A DNA stretch of 64,000 nucleotides from Salinicola sp. Its GTDB lineage: Bacteria; Pseudomonadota; Gammaproteobacteria; Pseudomonadales; Halomonadaceae. The notes under the pieces were generated by a model. That model did not search any database. It saw only the letters and a list, made by a program, of their open reading frames with translations, and was not told the origin of the DNA. Numbering within the stretch: the stretch's first letter is position 1; each line of letters starts with the position of its first letter. Position numbers and translations under genes: made by a program. Positions 38,271-50,370 of this stretch are shown here, piece after piece. Location: contig NZNW01000065.1 of assembly GCA_002695065.1 (NCBI GenBank), positions 1 through 64,000 on the forward strand. Reading direction: 5' to 3'.

Positions 38271-39959
38271 TCAGCCCTTGGCTTTCACGGCCTTGCCGTT
38301 GCCGGCATCCTCCTTGAGCACCTTGTTGGTGATGAACCACTGCTGCAGGATCGAAATCGAGTTGTTCACGATCCAGTAGATCACCAGGCCGGCCGGGAAC
38401 CACAGGAAGAAGAAGGTGAAGACGACCGGCAGCATCTTCATGATCTTCGCCTGCATCGGGTCCGGCGGGGTCGGATTCAGGAACTGCTGCAACAGCATGG
38501 TGCCGCCCATGATGATCGGCAGGATGAAGTACGGGTCCTTGGCCGAGAGATCGTTGATCCACAGCATGAACGGCGCGTGGCGCAGTTCGACCGACTCCAT
38601 CAGCATCCAGTAGAGCGCGATGAACACCGGCATCTGAATGACCATCGGCAGGCAGCCTCCCAGAGGATTGATCTTCTCCTTCTGGTAGAACTTCATCATC
38701 TCCTGCGACATGCGCTGGCGATCGTCGCCGTACTGCTCCTTGAGCCGTTTCATCTCCGGGCCCATCTTGCGCATCCGCGCCATCGACTTGTAGGCCTTGG
38801 CGGCGAGCGGGAACAGCACGATCTTGACGCAGACGGTCAGCAGGACGATGGACCAGCCCCAGTTGCCGATCAGGCCATGGATCTTCTCCAGCAGCCAGAA
38901 CAGCGGGTTGGCCAGGAACCATAGCCAGCCGAAGTCGACGGTCAGCTCCAGGTTCGGTGCCACCGCCTCGAGACGGTCCTGGACCTTCGGGCCCACGAAC
39001 AGGGTGGCGGCGAGCGTCGCCTGCTGGCCGGGTTCGATGGTCCGGTTGGGTCCGGCAAAGGCGGCGACGGTGCGGTCGCGATTGTCGACGTTGCCGTAGT
39101 AGAGGTTCTGCTGGTCGGGATTCGGCACCCAGGCGGAGGTGAAGTAGTGCTGGATCATCGCGACCCAGCCACCTTTCACGTCGCGGTTCTGGAAGTTGCC
39201 CTTGCGGATATCCTCGAAGTCGACCTTGCTGTACTTCTCGTCCGGCGAGGAGAACGCGGCGCCCAGGAACGAGTGCATGCCGACGCCCTGGCCGCTGGTT
39301 GGGTCGGGACTCTGATCGCGGGCCAACTGGCCGATGAAGCGGGCGGTGACCGGTTGCTGGCTCTCGTTGTCGATCAGGTATTCGACCTTGACCGCGTAGT
39401 CGTCACGCTTGATGACGAAGCGCTTGACGATATCGACGCCGTTGACGCTGCCATGCAGGTCGACATTGATCGAGTCTTCACCTTCGCTGAGCTGGTAGCT
39501 GTTCTGGTCGGCGGTGAACGGGATCCGGCCGGAGTGGCCCTCGATCTGCAGCCCCGACTTGGCCACGTAGCTGCGCACGTTGTTGTCGCTGAGCAGAACG
39601 AAGGGCGTGTCGGAGTCGAGCGCCTGGTCATGACCGAACAGCGCAGCGTAGACGATATCGCCGCCGTTGGGATTGATGCGCAGGTCCAGCACGTCGCTCT
39701 GAACCTGGATCAGGTTGCTGCCTTTGGCCGGATCGGCGCCGGCAGGCATGTCGTCCTGAATCGGCTTGGCATTGCCGCTGCTGTCCGTCGGCGCGGACAG
39801 GGCGCTGCCCTCGCCGTCATCGCCGTTACCCGATGAAGCGGCCATCTCCGGCGCCGGGTTGTTCACGACATGCTGACCGTAGTCCTGATTCCACTGCATG
39901 ATCAGCAGGTAGGCCAGCACGGCCAACGGAATCACGAAAAGGAGTCGTTTCAAATCCAT
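38271..39959 (-). CDS. yidC: Membrane protein insertase YidC
   Basis: 562-aa inner-membrane insertase working with and without SecYEG. The N-terminal helix (RLLFVIPLAVLAYLLIMQW) is followed by the large periplasmic domain (about 60-350) and the five-helix core with the conserved LFPLAAKAYKSMARMRKMGP, NPLGGCLPMVIQMPVFIALY and TFFFLWFPAGLVIYWIVNN. The length is normal for gammaproteobacteria. The gap to rnpA is only 105 nt, leaving no room for yidD in its usual position. Confidence 0.96.
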   Translation of the reverse strand: MDLKRLLFVIPLAVLAYLLIMQWNQDYGQHVVNNPAPEMAASSGNGDDGEGSALSAPTDSSGNAKPIQDDMPAGADPAKGSNLIQVQSDVLDLRINPNGGDIVYAALFGHDQALDSDTPFVLLSDNNVRSYVAKSGLQIEGHSGRIPFTADQNSYQLSEGEDSINVDLHGSVNGVDIVKRFVIKRDDYAVKVEYLIDNESQQPVTARFIGQLARDQSPDPTSGQGVGMHSFLGAAFSSPDEKYSKVDFEDIRKGNFQNRDVKGGWVAMIQHYFTSAWVPNPDQQNLYYGNVDNRDRTVAAFAGPNRTIEPGQQATLAATLFVGPKVQDRLEAVAPNLELTVDFGWLWFLANPLFWLLEKIHGLIGNWGWSIVLLTVCVKIVLFPLAAKAYKSMARMRKMGPEMKRLKEQYGDDRQRMSQEMMKFYQKEKINPLGGCLPMVIQMPVFIALYWMLMESVELRHAPFMLWINDLSAKDPYFILPIIMGGTMLLQQFLNPTPPDPMQAKIMKMLPVVFTFFFLWFPAGLVIYWIVNNSISILQQWFITNKVLKEDAGNGKAVKAKG

Positions 39960-40064
39960 ATAGGGGTCTGCCCGGTAAGGGAATGGGTCGGTGGGCGCCG
40001 GGCATCGGCGATCGACCGGCGAAGTACGCCGGTGCTCCCCGGCCTTTGGCGCGGGGATGTCCGA

Positions 40065-40448
40065 TCAGGAAGACGAAACGTCTTGACGCATCTGGCGAGC
40101 GGACTTCTCCAGACGTCGCCACATGCCATCGAGCTGGCGGGCGACGCTGGCGTTGTCCAGCTCATGTACCCCTCGTCGCGCGAGTATGACGATATCCACT
40201 GCCGGTAAACGATGCTGTTGATGGCGAATGGACTCGCGCACGAGGCGCTTGAGACGATTGCGGTCGACGGCACGGCGCACGTTCTTCTTGCTGAAGATCA
40301 ACCCGATCCGTGGATGGCCCAACGCGTTGGGTCGGGCCAACGCCAGCAATCCTTTACCATGGACCTTGTAGGGAGCGTGGTCGAAGACGTGCTTGTAGTC
40401 CCCGGCATTCAGCAACCGCAGTTGCCGGGGAAAACGCTGATCGGACAC
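40065..40448 (-). CDS. rnpA: Ribonuclease P protein component
   Basis: 127-aa basic protein subunit of RNase P. The conserved RNA-binding signature is KKNVRRAVDRNRLKRLVRES. The start is GTG 40448; it begins 11 nt after the rpmH stop, in the standard rpmH-rnpA operon. It ends with a short polar tail (RQMRQDVSSS). No yidD frame overlaps its 3' end. Confidence 0.95.
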   Translation of the reverse strand: MSDQRFPRQLRLLNAGDYKHVFDHAPYKVHGKGLLALARPNALGHPRIGLIFSKKNVRRAVDRNRLKRLVRESIRHQQHRLPAVDIVILARRGVHELDNASVARQLDGMWRRLEKSARQMRQDVSSS

Positions 40449-40459
40449 CCGGCGTCCGA

Positions 40460-40594
40460 TCAGGCGCTCAGGCGTTTGCGGCCTTTGGCACGGCGACGGG
40501 CAATGACCTGGCGGCCGTTCTTGGTGGCCATGCGGGCGCGAAAACCGTGGACGCGCTTACGCTTCAGAACGCTGGGCTGGAAGGTGCGTTTCAT
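40460..40594 (-). CDS. rpmH: 50S ribosomal protein L34
   Basis: 44-aa ribosomal protein read directly from the sequence: it starts [20 protein letters not shown] and ends GRKRLSA before TGA at 40462-40460. It is highly basic, typical of L34. It is the first gene of the rpmH-rnpA operon, with a clear sigma70 promoter about 100 nt upstream. Confidence 0.97.
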   Translation of the reverse strand: MKRTFQPSVLKRKRVHGFRARMATKNGRQVIARRRAKGRKRLSA

Positions 40595-40694
40595 AGCTAC
40601 TGATTCCCAATTAGTTGATTTCTAAAGAAAACTGGTTGAAGCGGGATGCCCGACGCGTTTGCGGGAAGCGGGCTCACTCGACTCAAGAGCGGGA

Positions 40695-40723
40695 ATTCTA
40701 GTGAATCCGCGGTTCGGGTGCAA
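40695..40723 (-). promoter_or_regulatory. Sigma70 promoter of rpmH-rnpA
   Basis: On the minus strand TTGCAC (40723-40718), a 17-nt spacer and TAGAAT (40700-40695). A perfect DnaA box begins 12 nt upstream of the -35 box, so DnaA could influence it. Confidence 0.75.
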
Positions 40724-41125
40724 TTTTTCCGTGAATTATCCACACCCCGTTGTGAGTGAATCCCCGACCGTCGCGCCTCTGGCTGGAGCGCGGTGACGTG
40801 GGCGGGCATCGACGATTTCCGTGGCGATGCCGGCCACCGGATCCGGGAGTGAGATCGAAGTTCCTCGAGAGTGTCAATCACACCATGTGGTTAACGGTGG
40901 GGATAACCTTTGTGGATAACCCTATTAAACCATTATATTTCATTGAGTTGATATGATTTTCAGGTTGTGGGGAAGTTGCGCACGACCCGTGCATAGGGTG
41001 AGGATCGCCAGCCGGGCGGCGAGCTCGTTCCTACCCCTTTTTCCACGTCAATTACCCTGGCCATCCACAGCATTGGCTGCCGTGCGAGGCAACTTATCCA
41101 CAATCGTTGGAAAGTCGACTTCGTG

Positions 41126-41154
41126 TGGATAACCTGACAGGCCGACGCTACAAT
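41126..41154 (+). promoter_or_regulatory. Probable dnaA promoter overlapped by a DnaA box
   Basis: A -10 box TACAAT (41149-41154) is preceded at 17 nt by a weak -35 TGGATA (41126-41131). The -35 lies inside the perfect DnaA box 41124-41132, an arrangement expected for autorepression by DnaA. Confidence 0.55.
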
Positions 41155-41203
41155 GTGCGGCCGTTTTTTCCATTCTCTTTCTCTCAACGTTCGGTGAGGT
41201 CGT

Positions 41204-42682
41204 GTGTCTGTCGCTCTCTGGCAACAATGTCTGAACTCGCTGCAGGATGAGTTGAGCTCTCAGCAATTCAACACCTGGATTCGTCCTCTGCAGGCGGAGG
41301 ACGGCGAAGTGGACGAACTCTGTCTGCTGGCCCCCAATCGCTTCGTCCGTGATTGGGTCAGCGACAAGTACCTGAAGCGGATCAACGAACTGTTGCGCGA
41401 AGTTGCCTCCAGCAGCAAGCCTCCCAAGGTCCACCTGACGGTGGGGAGCCGGCGGGCCGCAGCGGTGTCGCCGCGAGACCTGGGGGCGCCGGTTTCCGCC
41501 CCGAGTCGCCAGCCTCAGCGATCCACGGCGCCGGGGGTACAGACGAGCCCGCGCTCGAACGAGGCGGCCGAGGAGAAGCAGCTCGATCGAACGCGTGAGC
41601 GCGAGGAGGGCGGGCGACGCAGCAACGAGCGCCAGGTGCAGGTCGAGGGGAGTCTCAAGCACGGCAGCGGACTCAATCCCAACTTCACCTTCGAAACCTT
41701 CGTCGAGGGCAAGTCGAACCAGCTGGCGCGGGCCGCCTCGCGTCAGGTCTCCGAGAACCCCGGCGGGGCCTACAATCCACTGTTCCTCTACGGAGGCGTG
41801 GGGCTGGGCAAGACCCACCTGATGCATGCCGTGGGCAACCATCTCGCGGGTCTCAGGGACAACGCCAAGGTGGTCTATCTCCACTCGGAGCGCTTCGTCG
41901 CCGACATGGTCAAGGCGCTGCAGCTCAACGCGATCAATGATTTCAAGCGTTTCTATCGTAGCGTCGATGCGCTGCTGATCGACGATATCCAGTTCTTTGC
42001 CGGCAAGGAGCGCTCTCAGGAGGAGTTCTTCCACACGTTCAACGCCTTGCTGGAAGGCGGGCAGCAGATGATCCTGACCTCGGATCGCTATCCCAAGGAG
42101 ATCAGCGGCGTCGAGGAGCGGCTGAAGTCGCGCTTCGGCTGGGGGCTGACGGTGGCGATCGAGCCGCCGGAACTCGAAACCCGAGTGGCGATACTGATGA
42201 AGAAGGCGGATCAGGCCGAGGTCGATCTGCCCCACGATGCGGCGTTCTTTATCGCCCAGAAGATCCGCTCCAACGTGCGCGAGCTGGAAGGGGCGCTCAA
42301 GAAGGTGATCGCCGACTCCCACTTCATGGGCAAGCCGATCACCCAGGATTTCATCCGCGAGTCGCTCAAGGATCTGCTGGCGCTGCAGGACAAGCAGGTC
42401 GGGATCGAGAACATCCAGCGTACGGTGGCGGAGTACTACAAGATCAAGCTGGCCGACCTGCTCTCCAAACGCCGCTCACGTTCGGTGGCGCGGCCGCGCC
42501 AGGTGGCGATGGCGCTGGCCAAGGAGCTGACCAACCACAGCTTGCCCGAGATTGGCGACGCCTTCGGCGGCCGCGACCACACGACGGTGCTGCACGCCTG
42601 TCGCAAGGTCGTGGCGCTCAAGGAAGAGAGCGCGGATATCCGCGAGGACTACAAGAATCTGATGCGATTGCTGACCAGTTGA
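41204..42682 (+). CDS. dnaA: Chromosomal replication initiator DnaA
   Basis: 492-aa initiator. Domain I at the N-terminus ([20 protein letters not shown]) is followed by a long charged linker (about 85-155), the AAA+ domain with Walker [18 protein letters not shown] and Walker [10 protein letters not shown], and the C-terminal DNA-binding signature [18 protein letters not shown]. The start is GTG 41204 with GTGAGG about 5 nt upstream. It is the first gene of dnaA-dnaN-recF-gyrB and faces the oriC candidate. Confidence 0.97.
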   Translation: MSVALWQQCLNSLQDELSSQQFNTWIRPLQAEDGEVDELCLLAPNRFVRDWVSDKYLKRINELLREVASSSKPPKVHLTVGSRRAAAVSPRDLGAPVSAPSRQPQRSTAPGVQTSPRSNEAAEEKQLDRTREREEGGRRSNERQVQVEGSLKHGSGLNPNFTFETFVEGKSNQLARAASRQVSENPGGAYNPLFLYGGVGLGKTHLMHAVGNHLAGLRDNAKVVYLHSERFVADMVKALQLNAINDFKRFYRSVDALLIDDIQFFAGKERSQEEFFHTFNALLEGGQQMILTSDRYPKEISGVEERLKSRFGWGLTVAIEPPELETRVAILMKKADQAEVDLPHDAAFFIAQKIRSNVRELEGALKKVIADSHFMGKPITQDFIRESLKDLLALQDKQVGIENIQRTVAEYYKIKLADLLSKRRSRSVARPRQVAMALAKELTNHSLPEIGDAFGGRDHTTVLHACRKVVALKEESADIREDYKNLMRLLTS

Positions 42683-42849
42683 GTCGACGTGGGGCGAATT
42701 CCCTGGCCGCGGGGATTGCTAGCGACGCCCGGCACGGCAAGAATGGGACGGCGCGGCCCGACGGTTTTCCTCGTCCGTCCCATGACTCAAAGCGATCCAC
42801 CGGTTACCGGATTCAACTTCAGGCTTATTGAACCAACAACGGAGCCCCA

Positions 42850-43953
42850 ATGAAATTTTCCATCTCTCGCGAAGCCCTGCTGCGCCCGCTGACGCTGGTG
42901 GCCGGGGTGGTCGAGCGCCGCCAGACGCTGCCGGTGCTCTCCAATGTGCTGATCGAAGTCCAGAACGAACAACTGGCACTGACCGGTACCGATCTCGAGG
43001 TGGAATTGATCGGCCGTGCCACGCCGGCGCTGGTGGACGAGCCAGGCTCCGTCACGGTGCCCGCGCGCAAGCTGATGGATATCTGCAAGTCGCTGCCGGA
43101 CCAGTCCGACATCAGCTTCTCGCTGGAGGACGGCCGCGTCGTGCTGCGCGCCGGGCGTTCGCGCTTTACGCTCTCCACGCTGCCGGTGGCCGAATTCCCC
43201 AATATCGAAGACGGTCAGAACGACACCACGCTGTCGCTGCCGCGCGGCACGCTGAAGTATCTGATCGATGCGACCTCGTTCGCCATGGCCCAGCAGGACG
43301 TGCGCTACTACCTCAACGGCATGCTGCTGGAGCTGGCCAACCACCTGGTGCGCACGGTCGCCACCGACGGCCACCGCCTGGCGGTCTGCGAGCGCAGCGC
43401 CGACATCGAGATGGAGGCGTCGCGCAAGCTGATCGTGCCGCGCAAGGGCGTACTGGAGCTGACGCGTCTGCTCGACGGCAGCGACGAGCCGGTCGAACTG
43501 ATGCTGGGTTCCAACCACATCCGCGCCAACACCGGCGAGTTCACCTTCACTTCCAAGCTGGTCGACGGCAAGTTCCCCGACTACGACCGGGTCATCCCCA
43601 AGGGCGGCGACAAGGTCTTCATCGCCGAGCGCGGCGAGCTGCGCCAGAACCTGGCACGTACGGCGATCCTCTCCAACGAGAAGTACCGCGGCGTGCGCCT
43701 GCACCTCGAGGAGAACAACCTCAAGGTGATGGCCAACAATCCCGAGCAGGAAGAGGCCGAGGAGAACGTCAGCATCGAGTACTCGGGCGACGCGCTGGAG
43801 ATCGGCTTCAACGTCGGCTATCTGATCGACGTGCTCAACGTGCTGGATGCCGACCGCATGCAGATGACGCTCTCCGACGCCAACAGTTCGGCGCTGATGG
43901 AAGAGCCGGGCGGTGGGGATGCGCGCTACGTCGTCATGCCGATGCGCCTCTGA
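42850..43953 (+). CDS. dnaN: DNA polymerase III beta sliding clamp
   Basis: 367-aa clamp of three similar domains. The start KFSISREALLRPLTLVAGVV and the end YVVMPMRL are typical. GGAG lies 7 nt upstream of the ATG. It sits 167 nt after dnaA; recF follows after 219 nt that hold a palindromic repeat element, which could uncouple recF from dnaN. Complete, normal length. Confidence 0.97.
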   Translation: MKFSISREALLRPLTLVAGVVERRQTLPVLSNVLIEVQNEQLALTGTDLEVELIGRATPALVDEPGSVTVPARKLMDICKSLPDQSDISFSLEDGRVVLRAGRSRFTLSTLPVAEFPNIEDGQNDTTLSLPRGTLKYLIDATSFAMAQQDVRYYLNGMLLELANHLVRTVATDGHRLAVCERSADIEMEASRKLIVPRKGVLELTRLLDGSDEPVELMLGSNHIRANTGEFTFTSKLVDGKFPDYDRVIPKGGDKVFIAERGELRQNLARTAILSNEKYRGVRLHLEENNLKVMANNPEQEEAEENVSIEYSGDALEIGFNVGYLIDVLNVLDADRMQMTLSDANSSALMEEPGGGDARYVVMPMRL

Positions 43954-43958
43954 GTGCA

Positions 43959-44081
43959 GGAAGTGGCTGCGCTCGATCATGCTTTGTTAAAAACCGGCGA
44001 ACCTTGCTCACTTATACCCACATAAGCTCCGCTGGTTCGCCGATTTTTGCCGCGCCTGATCGTCGCTCGCCAACTTCTTCC
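43959..44081. repeat. Imperfect palindromic intergenic element, copy 2
   Basis: Inverted repeat with GGAAG/CTTCC ends (43959-43963, 44077-44081), an inner perfect pair GGCGAACC (43996-44003) and GGTTCGCC (44034-44041), and a small central CTTAT/ATAAG. The right arm CGCCGATTTTTGCC is identical to that of copy 3 (58647-58660). It is located between dnaN and recF. Confidence 0.65.
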
Positions 44082-44172
44082 ATCTCGGCGGTTAAATGTT
44101 CGGGTGCTTCTTTCCACGCTGCCCGCGGTCCGGGCGTTTCCTCTCGTCTCTTGCCATGAGTTGTCACGTGCC

Positions 44173-45258
44173 ATGCCGCTCGATCGGTTGAGTTTCCACG
44201 GCCTGCGCAATCTGGATCTCCTCGAGATGACGCCCGGGCCGCACATCAATCTGATCACCGGGCCCAACGGCAGCGGCAAGACGTCGCTGCTGGAGGGCAT
44301 CCACGTGCTCGGCATGGCGCGTTCGTTCCGGACCCAGAAGCTCAAGTCGCTGATCGACCACGATGCCGACGAGGTGACGCTGTTCGGGCGGGTGGCCGGC
44401 GATCCGCCACTGCCGGTCGGGGTACGCCGCCGCCGCGATAGCGCCGAACTCGAGCTGCGGGTCAATGGCGAACGCGCCGCGCGGATCACCCAGTTGGCCG
44501 AGGCGCTGCCGCTGCAGTTGATCAACCCCGATGCCTTCCGTCTTCTCGAAGGCTCGCCGGCCGCCCGGCGCGAGTTCCTCGACTGGGGCGTGTTCCATGC
44601 AGAGCGGGAGTTCCTGGACAGCTGGAAGCGTGTCAGAAGGGCCTTGAAACATCGGAATGCCCTGCTCAGACATGATAGAATCGACGTCCAGTCGATACAT
44701 GTCTGGGAGCGTGAACTCGCCCACTGGAGCGAGCGTCTGGACGGGCTGCGCGCGAGCTACATGACGCGCTTCGTGCCGGTGTTCGAAGAGACCCTGGCGG
44801 CACTGCTGCCACTGCCGGATCTGACGCTGCGCTACTCGCGGGGCTGGGATCGGCAGCGCGCCCTGCTAGAGGTGTTCGAGGCCGGGCGCGATACCGATCG
44901 CCAGATGGGCTTCACCCAGCAGGGACCACAGCGTGCCGACCTGCGCATCCGCGTCGGCCGCCACCCTGCGGTGGAGGTGCTGTCGCGCGGCCAGCAGAAG
45001 CTGGTGGTCAGCGCGCTGAAACTGGCCCAGGGGCGCCTGCTCGAGCAGTTGACGGGAGGCACCTGCCTTTACCTGATCGACGACCTGCCGGCGGAGCTCG
45101 ACGGCGATCATCGGCGGATCTTCTGCCAGTGGTTGGAGCGGCTCAACTGTCAGGTCTTCATCACCAGCGTCGATCGCGAGGCGCTGGCCGACGTCTGGCA
45201 GCCACAAACGGATGTCGTGGCATCGAAACTGGCCGGCGGGCGGCTGCATTCGGAATGA
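44173..45258 (+). CDS. recF: DNA replication and repair protein RecF
   Basis: 361-aa SMC-like ATPase for gap repair and fork restart. Walker A is GPNGSGKTSLLEGI, the signature is EVLSRGQQKLVVSALKLAQG and Walker B is LYLIDDLPAELD. The start is ATG 44173 (PLDRLSFHGLRNLDL), which matches the family N-terminus, though the ribosome-binding site is weak. An open frame back to 44047 overlaps the repeat element and is rejected. It lies 20 nt upstream of gyrB. Confidence 0.94.
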   Translation: MPLDRLSFHGLRNLDLLEMTPGPHINLITGPNGSGKTSLLEGIHVLGMARSFRTQKLKSLIDHDADEVTLFGRVAGDPPLPVGVRRRRDSAELELRVNGERAARITQLAEALPLQLINPDAFRLLEGSPAARREFLDWGVFHAEREFLDSWKRVRRALKHRNALLRHDRIDVQSIHVWERELAHWSERLDGLRASYMTRFVPVFEETLAALLPLPDLTLRYSRGWDRQRALLEVFEAGRDTDRQMGFTQQGPQRADLRIRVGRHPAVEVLSRGQQKLVVSALKLAQGRLLEQLTGGTCLYLIDDLPAELDGDHRRIFCQWLERLNCQVFITSVDREALADVWQPQTDVVASKLAGGRLHSE

Positions 45259-45274
45259 TTTCACCATGGAGTGA

Positions 45275-47691
<2,417 letters not shown>

Positions 47692-47692
<1 letters not shown>

Positions 47693-47743
47693 GGCCTGTT
47701 CACACGATACGTCGCGGCCGCTTGGGATAATGTGAACAGGCCC
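47692..47743. repeat. Perfect inverted repeat at the gyrB stop codon
   Basis: GGGCCTGTTCACA (47692-47704) and TGTGAACAGGCCC (47731-47743), 13 bp, loop 26 nt, starting on the last base of the gyrB stop. No T run. Its outer end (ACAGGCCCTGG, 47736-47746) is shared with the inverted repeat at 32010-32064. Confidence 0.8.
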
Positions 47744-47780
47744 TGGCATCGCGTCACCATCGCAGTCCTGTCGAATCAGC

Positions 47781-47809
47781 GCTCATCCTTCGGGATGGGC
47801 CGTTTTTTT
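47781..47809 (+). terminator. Rho-independent terminator of gyrB
   Basis: GCTCATCC (47781-47788), TTCG loop, GGATGGGC (47793-47800; one G-U), then CGTTTTTTT. A classic strong terminator about 90 nt past gyrB. Confidence 0.9.
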
Positions 47810-48117
47810 ATCTCCCTGGCGCGGTCGCTGTCTCCCCGGATATGGATCGGCCGCGACATCGGCGAGTCGCGATATAGCGCATTGGTCGATACGACTTAGG
47901 GTTGAGAGCCCAAGCCTCCCCACCCGTAAACCGCACCACCATGCGCGGTGGCGTCGGGCAGCGGGGCTCGATGCGGCCAGGTGTGCGTCCATGGTTGTAT
48001 TGTTAGGCAAAAGCGGTTGGGCAATAGTCGCGATCACCCCACCAAGACATCGAATAAAGTGGGCCGTTTCGTAAAAGAACGAGATACCGCTCCCCAACAA
48101 GAAGAGGAATCGAAGGG
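47810..48117. promoter_or_regulatory. Gene-free leader of the glucose-type ABC operon
   Basis: 308 nt with no convincing gene. It should carry the promoter of the transporter operon. Small inverted repeats occur (e.g. CCACC-ATGCGC-GGTGG around 47937-47952), but I could not identify reliable -10/-35 boxes or a known operator. A purine-rich AAGAGGAA lies just upstream of the gene start. Confidence 0.4.
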
Positions 48118-49410
48118 ATGCACGCCAATCGAAACAAGACCGTCATGAATTGCCTGGGACTGGCTCTGCTGCCATTTGCGTTGGCGCTGCCGACGAGTGT
48201 GCTGGCTGCCGATACCGCCGCCAACGGCGAGGTCGAGGTGCTCAACTGGTGGACCTCGGGCAGCGAGGCCAAGGCGCTGGGCGCGCTCAAGGATGGGCTG
48301 TCGGATCAGGGGATCGGCTGGAAGAACATGCCGGTGGCGGGCGGCGCCGGCACCAACGCCATGGCCGTGCTGCGCTCGCGCATCACCTCGGGCAATCCGC
48401 CGACGGCGGCCCAGGTGCTCGGCTACGATGCCCAGGACTGGGCCGAGCGCGACGCCTTGAGTTCGCTCGACGAGGTCGCCGAGGCGGGCAAGTGGGACGA
48501 GGTCTTCCCGCAGCCGCTGCAGGAGTTCGCCAAGTACGATGGCCACTGGATCGGGGCGCCGTTCGAGATCCATTCGACCAACTGGGTCTGGGCCAACAAG
48601 GCGTTGATGGATGAGCTGGATATCGAGCAGCCCAGGACCTGGGAGGATTTCATCGCCTCGCTGAAGAAGGCCAAGGACGCGGGCTACACCGGCCTGGCCT
48701 ACGGCGGCCAGCCATGGCAGGACACCACGGTGTTCGAGAACGTGGTGCTCGCCACCGGGGGCGCCGACTTCTACCGCAAGGCGATGATCGACCTGGATCC
48801 CGAGGCGCTGAACTCCACCACCATGGCCCAGGCGTTCGACCACCTGCGCGAGCTGCTGAAGTACAAGGATGACAACTCGCCCGGCCGCGACTGGAACCTG
48901 GCCACGGCGATGGTCATCAACGGCAAGGCGCTCTACCAGATCATGGGCGACTGGGCGAAAGGCGAGTTCCTCAATGCCAATCTCGAGCCGGGCAAGGACT
49001 TCATGTGCTTCCGCACCCCGGGCACCCAGGACGCCGTGACCTTCAACAGCGACCTGATGATCATGTTCGATACCGATGACGCCCAGCAGCAGCAGATGCA
49101 GCAGGCCATGGCCACGATCATCGGCTCGCCCGAGTTCCAGATCGCCTTCAGCCAGATCAAGGGCTCGGTGCCGGCGCGCATGGATCTCTCCGCCGACAAG
49201 CTGGACGCCTGCGCCCAGCGCGGTTACGAGCAGGTCAAGGCCGCGGCCGAGAACCACACGCTGATGGGCAGCATGGCGCACGGCTATGCCGCGCCGGCGT
49301 CGGTCAAGAACGCCGTCTTCGACATCATCTCCTCCTTCGTCAACAGCGACATGCCCAGCGACGTCGCCGCCGAGCAGCTGGCGATGGCGGTGCAGGGCGC
49401 AACGTCCTGA
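48118..49410 (+). CDS. gtsA: Sugar ABC transporter, periplasmic binding protein (GtsA/glucose type)
   Basis: 430-aa extracellular solute-binding protein of the SBP_bac_1 family. A signal peptide (LALLPFALALPTSVLAAD) precedes VEVLNWWTSGSEAKALGALK, the characteristic start of glucose-binding proteins of Pseudomonas gts/glt systems. A mature Cys pair (near FMCFRTPG and KLDACAQRG) could form a disulfide. It is the first gene of a four-gene import operon. Glucose, or mannose/xylose, is the likely ligand; the sequence alone does not prove it. Confidence 0.85.
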   Translation: MHANRNKTVMNCLGLALLPFALALPTSVLAADTAANGEVEVLNWWTSGSEAKALGALKDGLSDQGIGWKNMPVAGGAGTNAMAVLRSRITSGNPPTAAQVLGYDAQDWAERDALSSLDEVAEAGKWDEVFPQPLQEFAKYDGHWIGAPFEIHSTNWVWANKALMDELDIEQPRTWEDFIASLKKAKDAGYTGLAYGGQPWQDTTVFENVVLATGGADFYRKAMIDLDPEALNSTTMAQAFDHLRELLKYKDDNSPGRDWNLATAMVINGKALYQIMGDWAKGEFLNANLEPGKDFMCFRTPGTQDAVTFNSDLMIMFDTDDAQQQQMQQAMATIIGSPEFQIAFSQIKGSVPARMDLSADKLDACAQRGYEQVKAAAENHTLMGSMAHGYAAPASVKNAVFDIISSFVNSDMPSDVAAEQLAMAVQGATS

Positions 49411-49464
49411 TGATCGGCCCCGCCGTCAGGCGGGGCGTCTCGTTCACGAGCCGAGAGTGATGTG

Positions 49465-50370
49465 ATGTCCAATGCTTCTCCGGAGCGGGACGGCGGAGCG
49501 CGGGAGCGCCTGCAGCGCTGGCTACCCAAGCTGGTGCTGTCGCCTTCCTGCGTTCTGGTCCTGTTCTTCGTCTATGGCTTCATCGCCTGGACCAGCTACA
49601 TCTCGTTCAGCGACTCCGGCATGATGCCGGACTACACCTGGGTCGGCTTGCACCAGTGGTCGCGGTTGTGGACCTCCTGGACCTGGGGGATCGCGCTGCA
49701 CAACATCTGGGTCTTCGGGCTTCTGTATATCGTCAGTTGCATCGTGCTGGGCCTGATACTGGCGATCCTGCTCGACCAGCGGATCCGGGCCGAAGGCGTG
49801 CTGCGCACCATCTATCTCTACCCGATGGCGCTCTCCTTCATCGTCACCGGCACCGCCTGGCAGTGGTTTCTCAACCCCGGGCTGGGGCTGGAGAAGACCA
49901 TGCACGACCTGGGCTGGCAGAGCTTCAGCTTCAACTGGCTGATCGATTCCAACATGGCGATCTACACCGTGGTGATCGCTGCGGTCTGGCAGGCCACCGG
50001 CTTCGTCATGGCGATGTTCCTGGCGGGGTTGCGCGGCATCGACGGCGAGATGATCAAGGCCGCGCAGATCGACGGCGCCCCGGCCTGGAAGATCTACGCA
50101 CGGATCATCATCCCCCAGCTTCGACCGGTCTTCCTGAGCGCGGTCGTGGTGCTGGCGCACCTGGCGATCAAGAGCTTCGACCTGATCGTGGCGATGACCG
50201 GTGGCGGGCCGGGCAATGCCACCGCGGTGCCGGCGACCTTCATGTACTCCTACGCCTTTTCGCGCAACGAAATGGGCATCGCCGCGGCCAGCGCGGTGTT
50301 CATGCTGGCGGTGATCGCCGCGCTGATCATCCCCTATCTCTACTCCGAGCTGCGGGAGCCCCGATCATGA
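49465..50370 (+). CDS. gtsB: Sugar ABC transporter, permease 1
   Basis: 301-aa MalF-type permease with about six hydrophobic helices. The conserved cytoplasmic loop contacting the ATPase is EMIKAAQIDGAPAWKIYARI. ATG 49465 is taken as start, with GAGAG 7 nt upstream; GTG 49462 is adjacent. It overlaps the next permease by 4 nt (ATGA), so the two are translationally coupled and form a heterodimeric pore. Complete. Confidence 0.9.
   Translation: MSNASPERDGGARERLQRWLPKLVLSPSCVLVLFFVYGFIAWTSYISFSDSGMMPDYTWVGLHQWSRLWTSWTWGIALHNIWVFGLLYIVSCIVLGLILAILLDQRIRAEGVLRTIYLYPMALSFIVTGTAWQWFLNPGLGLEKTMHDLGWQSFSFNWLIDSNMAIYTVVIAAVWQATGFVMAMFLAGLRGIDGEMIKAAQIDGAPAWKIYARIIIPQLRPVFLSAVVVLAHLAIKSFDLIVAMTGGGPGNATAVPATFMYSYAFSRNEMGIAAASAVFMLAVIAALIIPYLYSELREPRS

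Larger units (their letters stand above)
40595..41203. other. oriC: Chromosomal replication origin oriC (best candidate)
   Basis: 609 nt gene-free region between the divergent rpmH and dnaA genes, the usual oriC position in Pseudomonas-like gammaproteobacteria. Four perfect DnaA boxes: TTATCCACA at 40736-40744 and 41094-41102, TGTGGATAA at 40911-40919 and 41124-41132. One-mismatch boxes lie at 40886-40894, 40898-40906 and 41039-41047. An AT-rich segment (about 40917-40962, AACCATTATATTTCATTGAG core) is a likely unwinding element. It also carries the rpmH and dnaA promoters. Confidence 0.88.
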
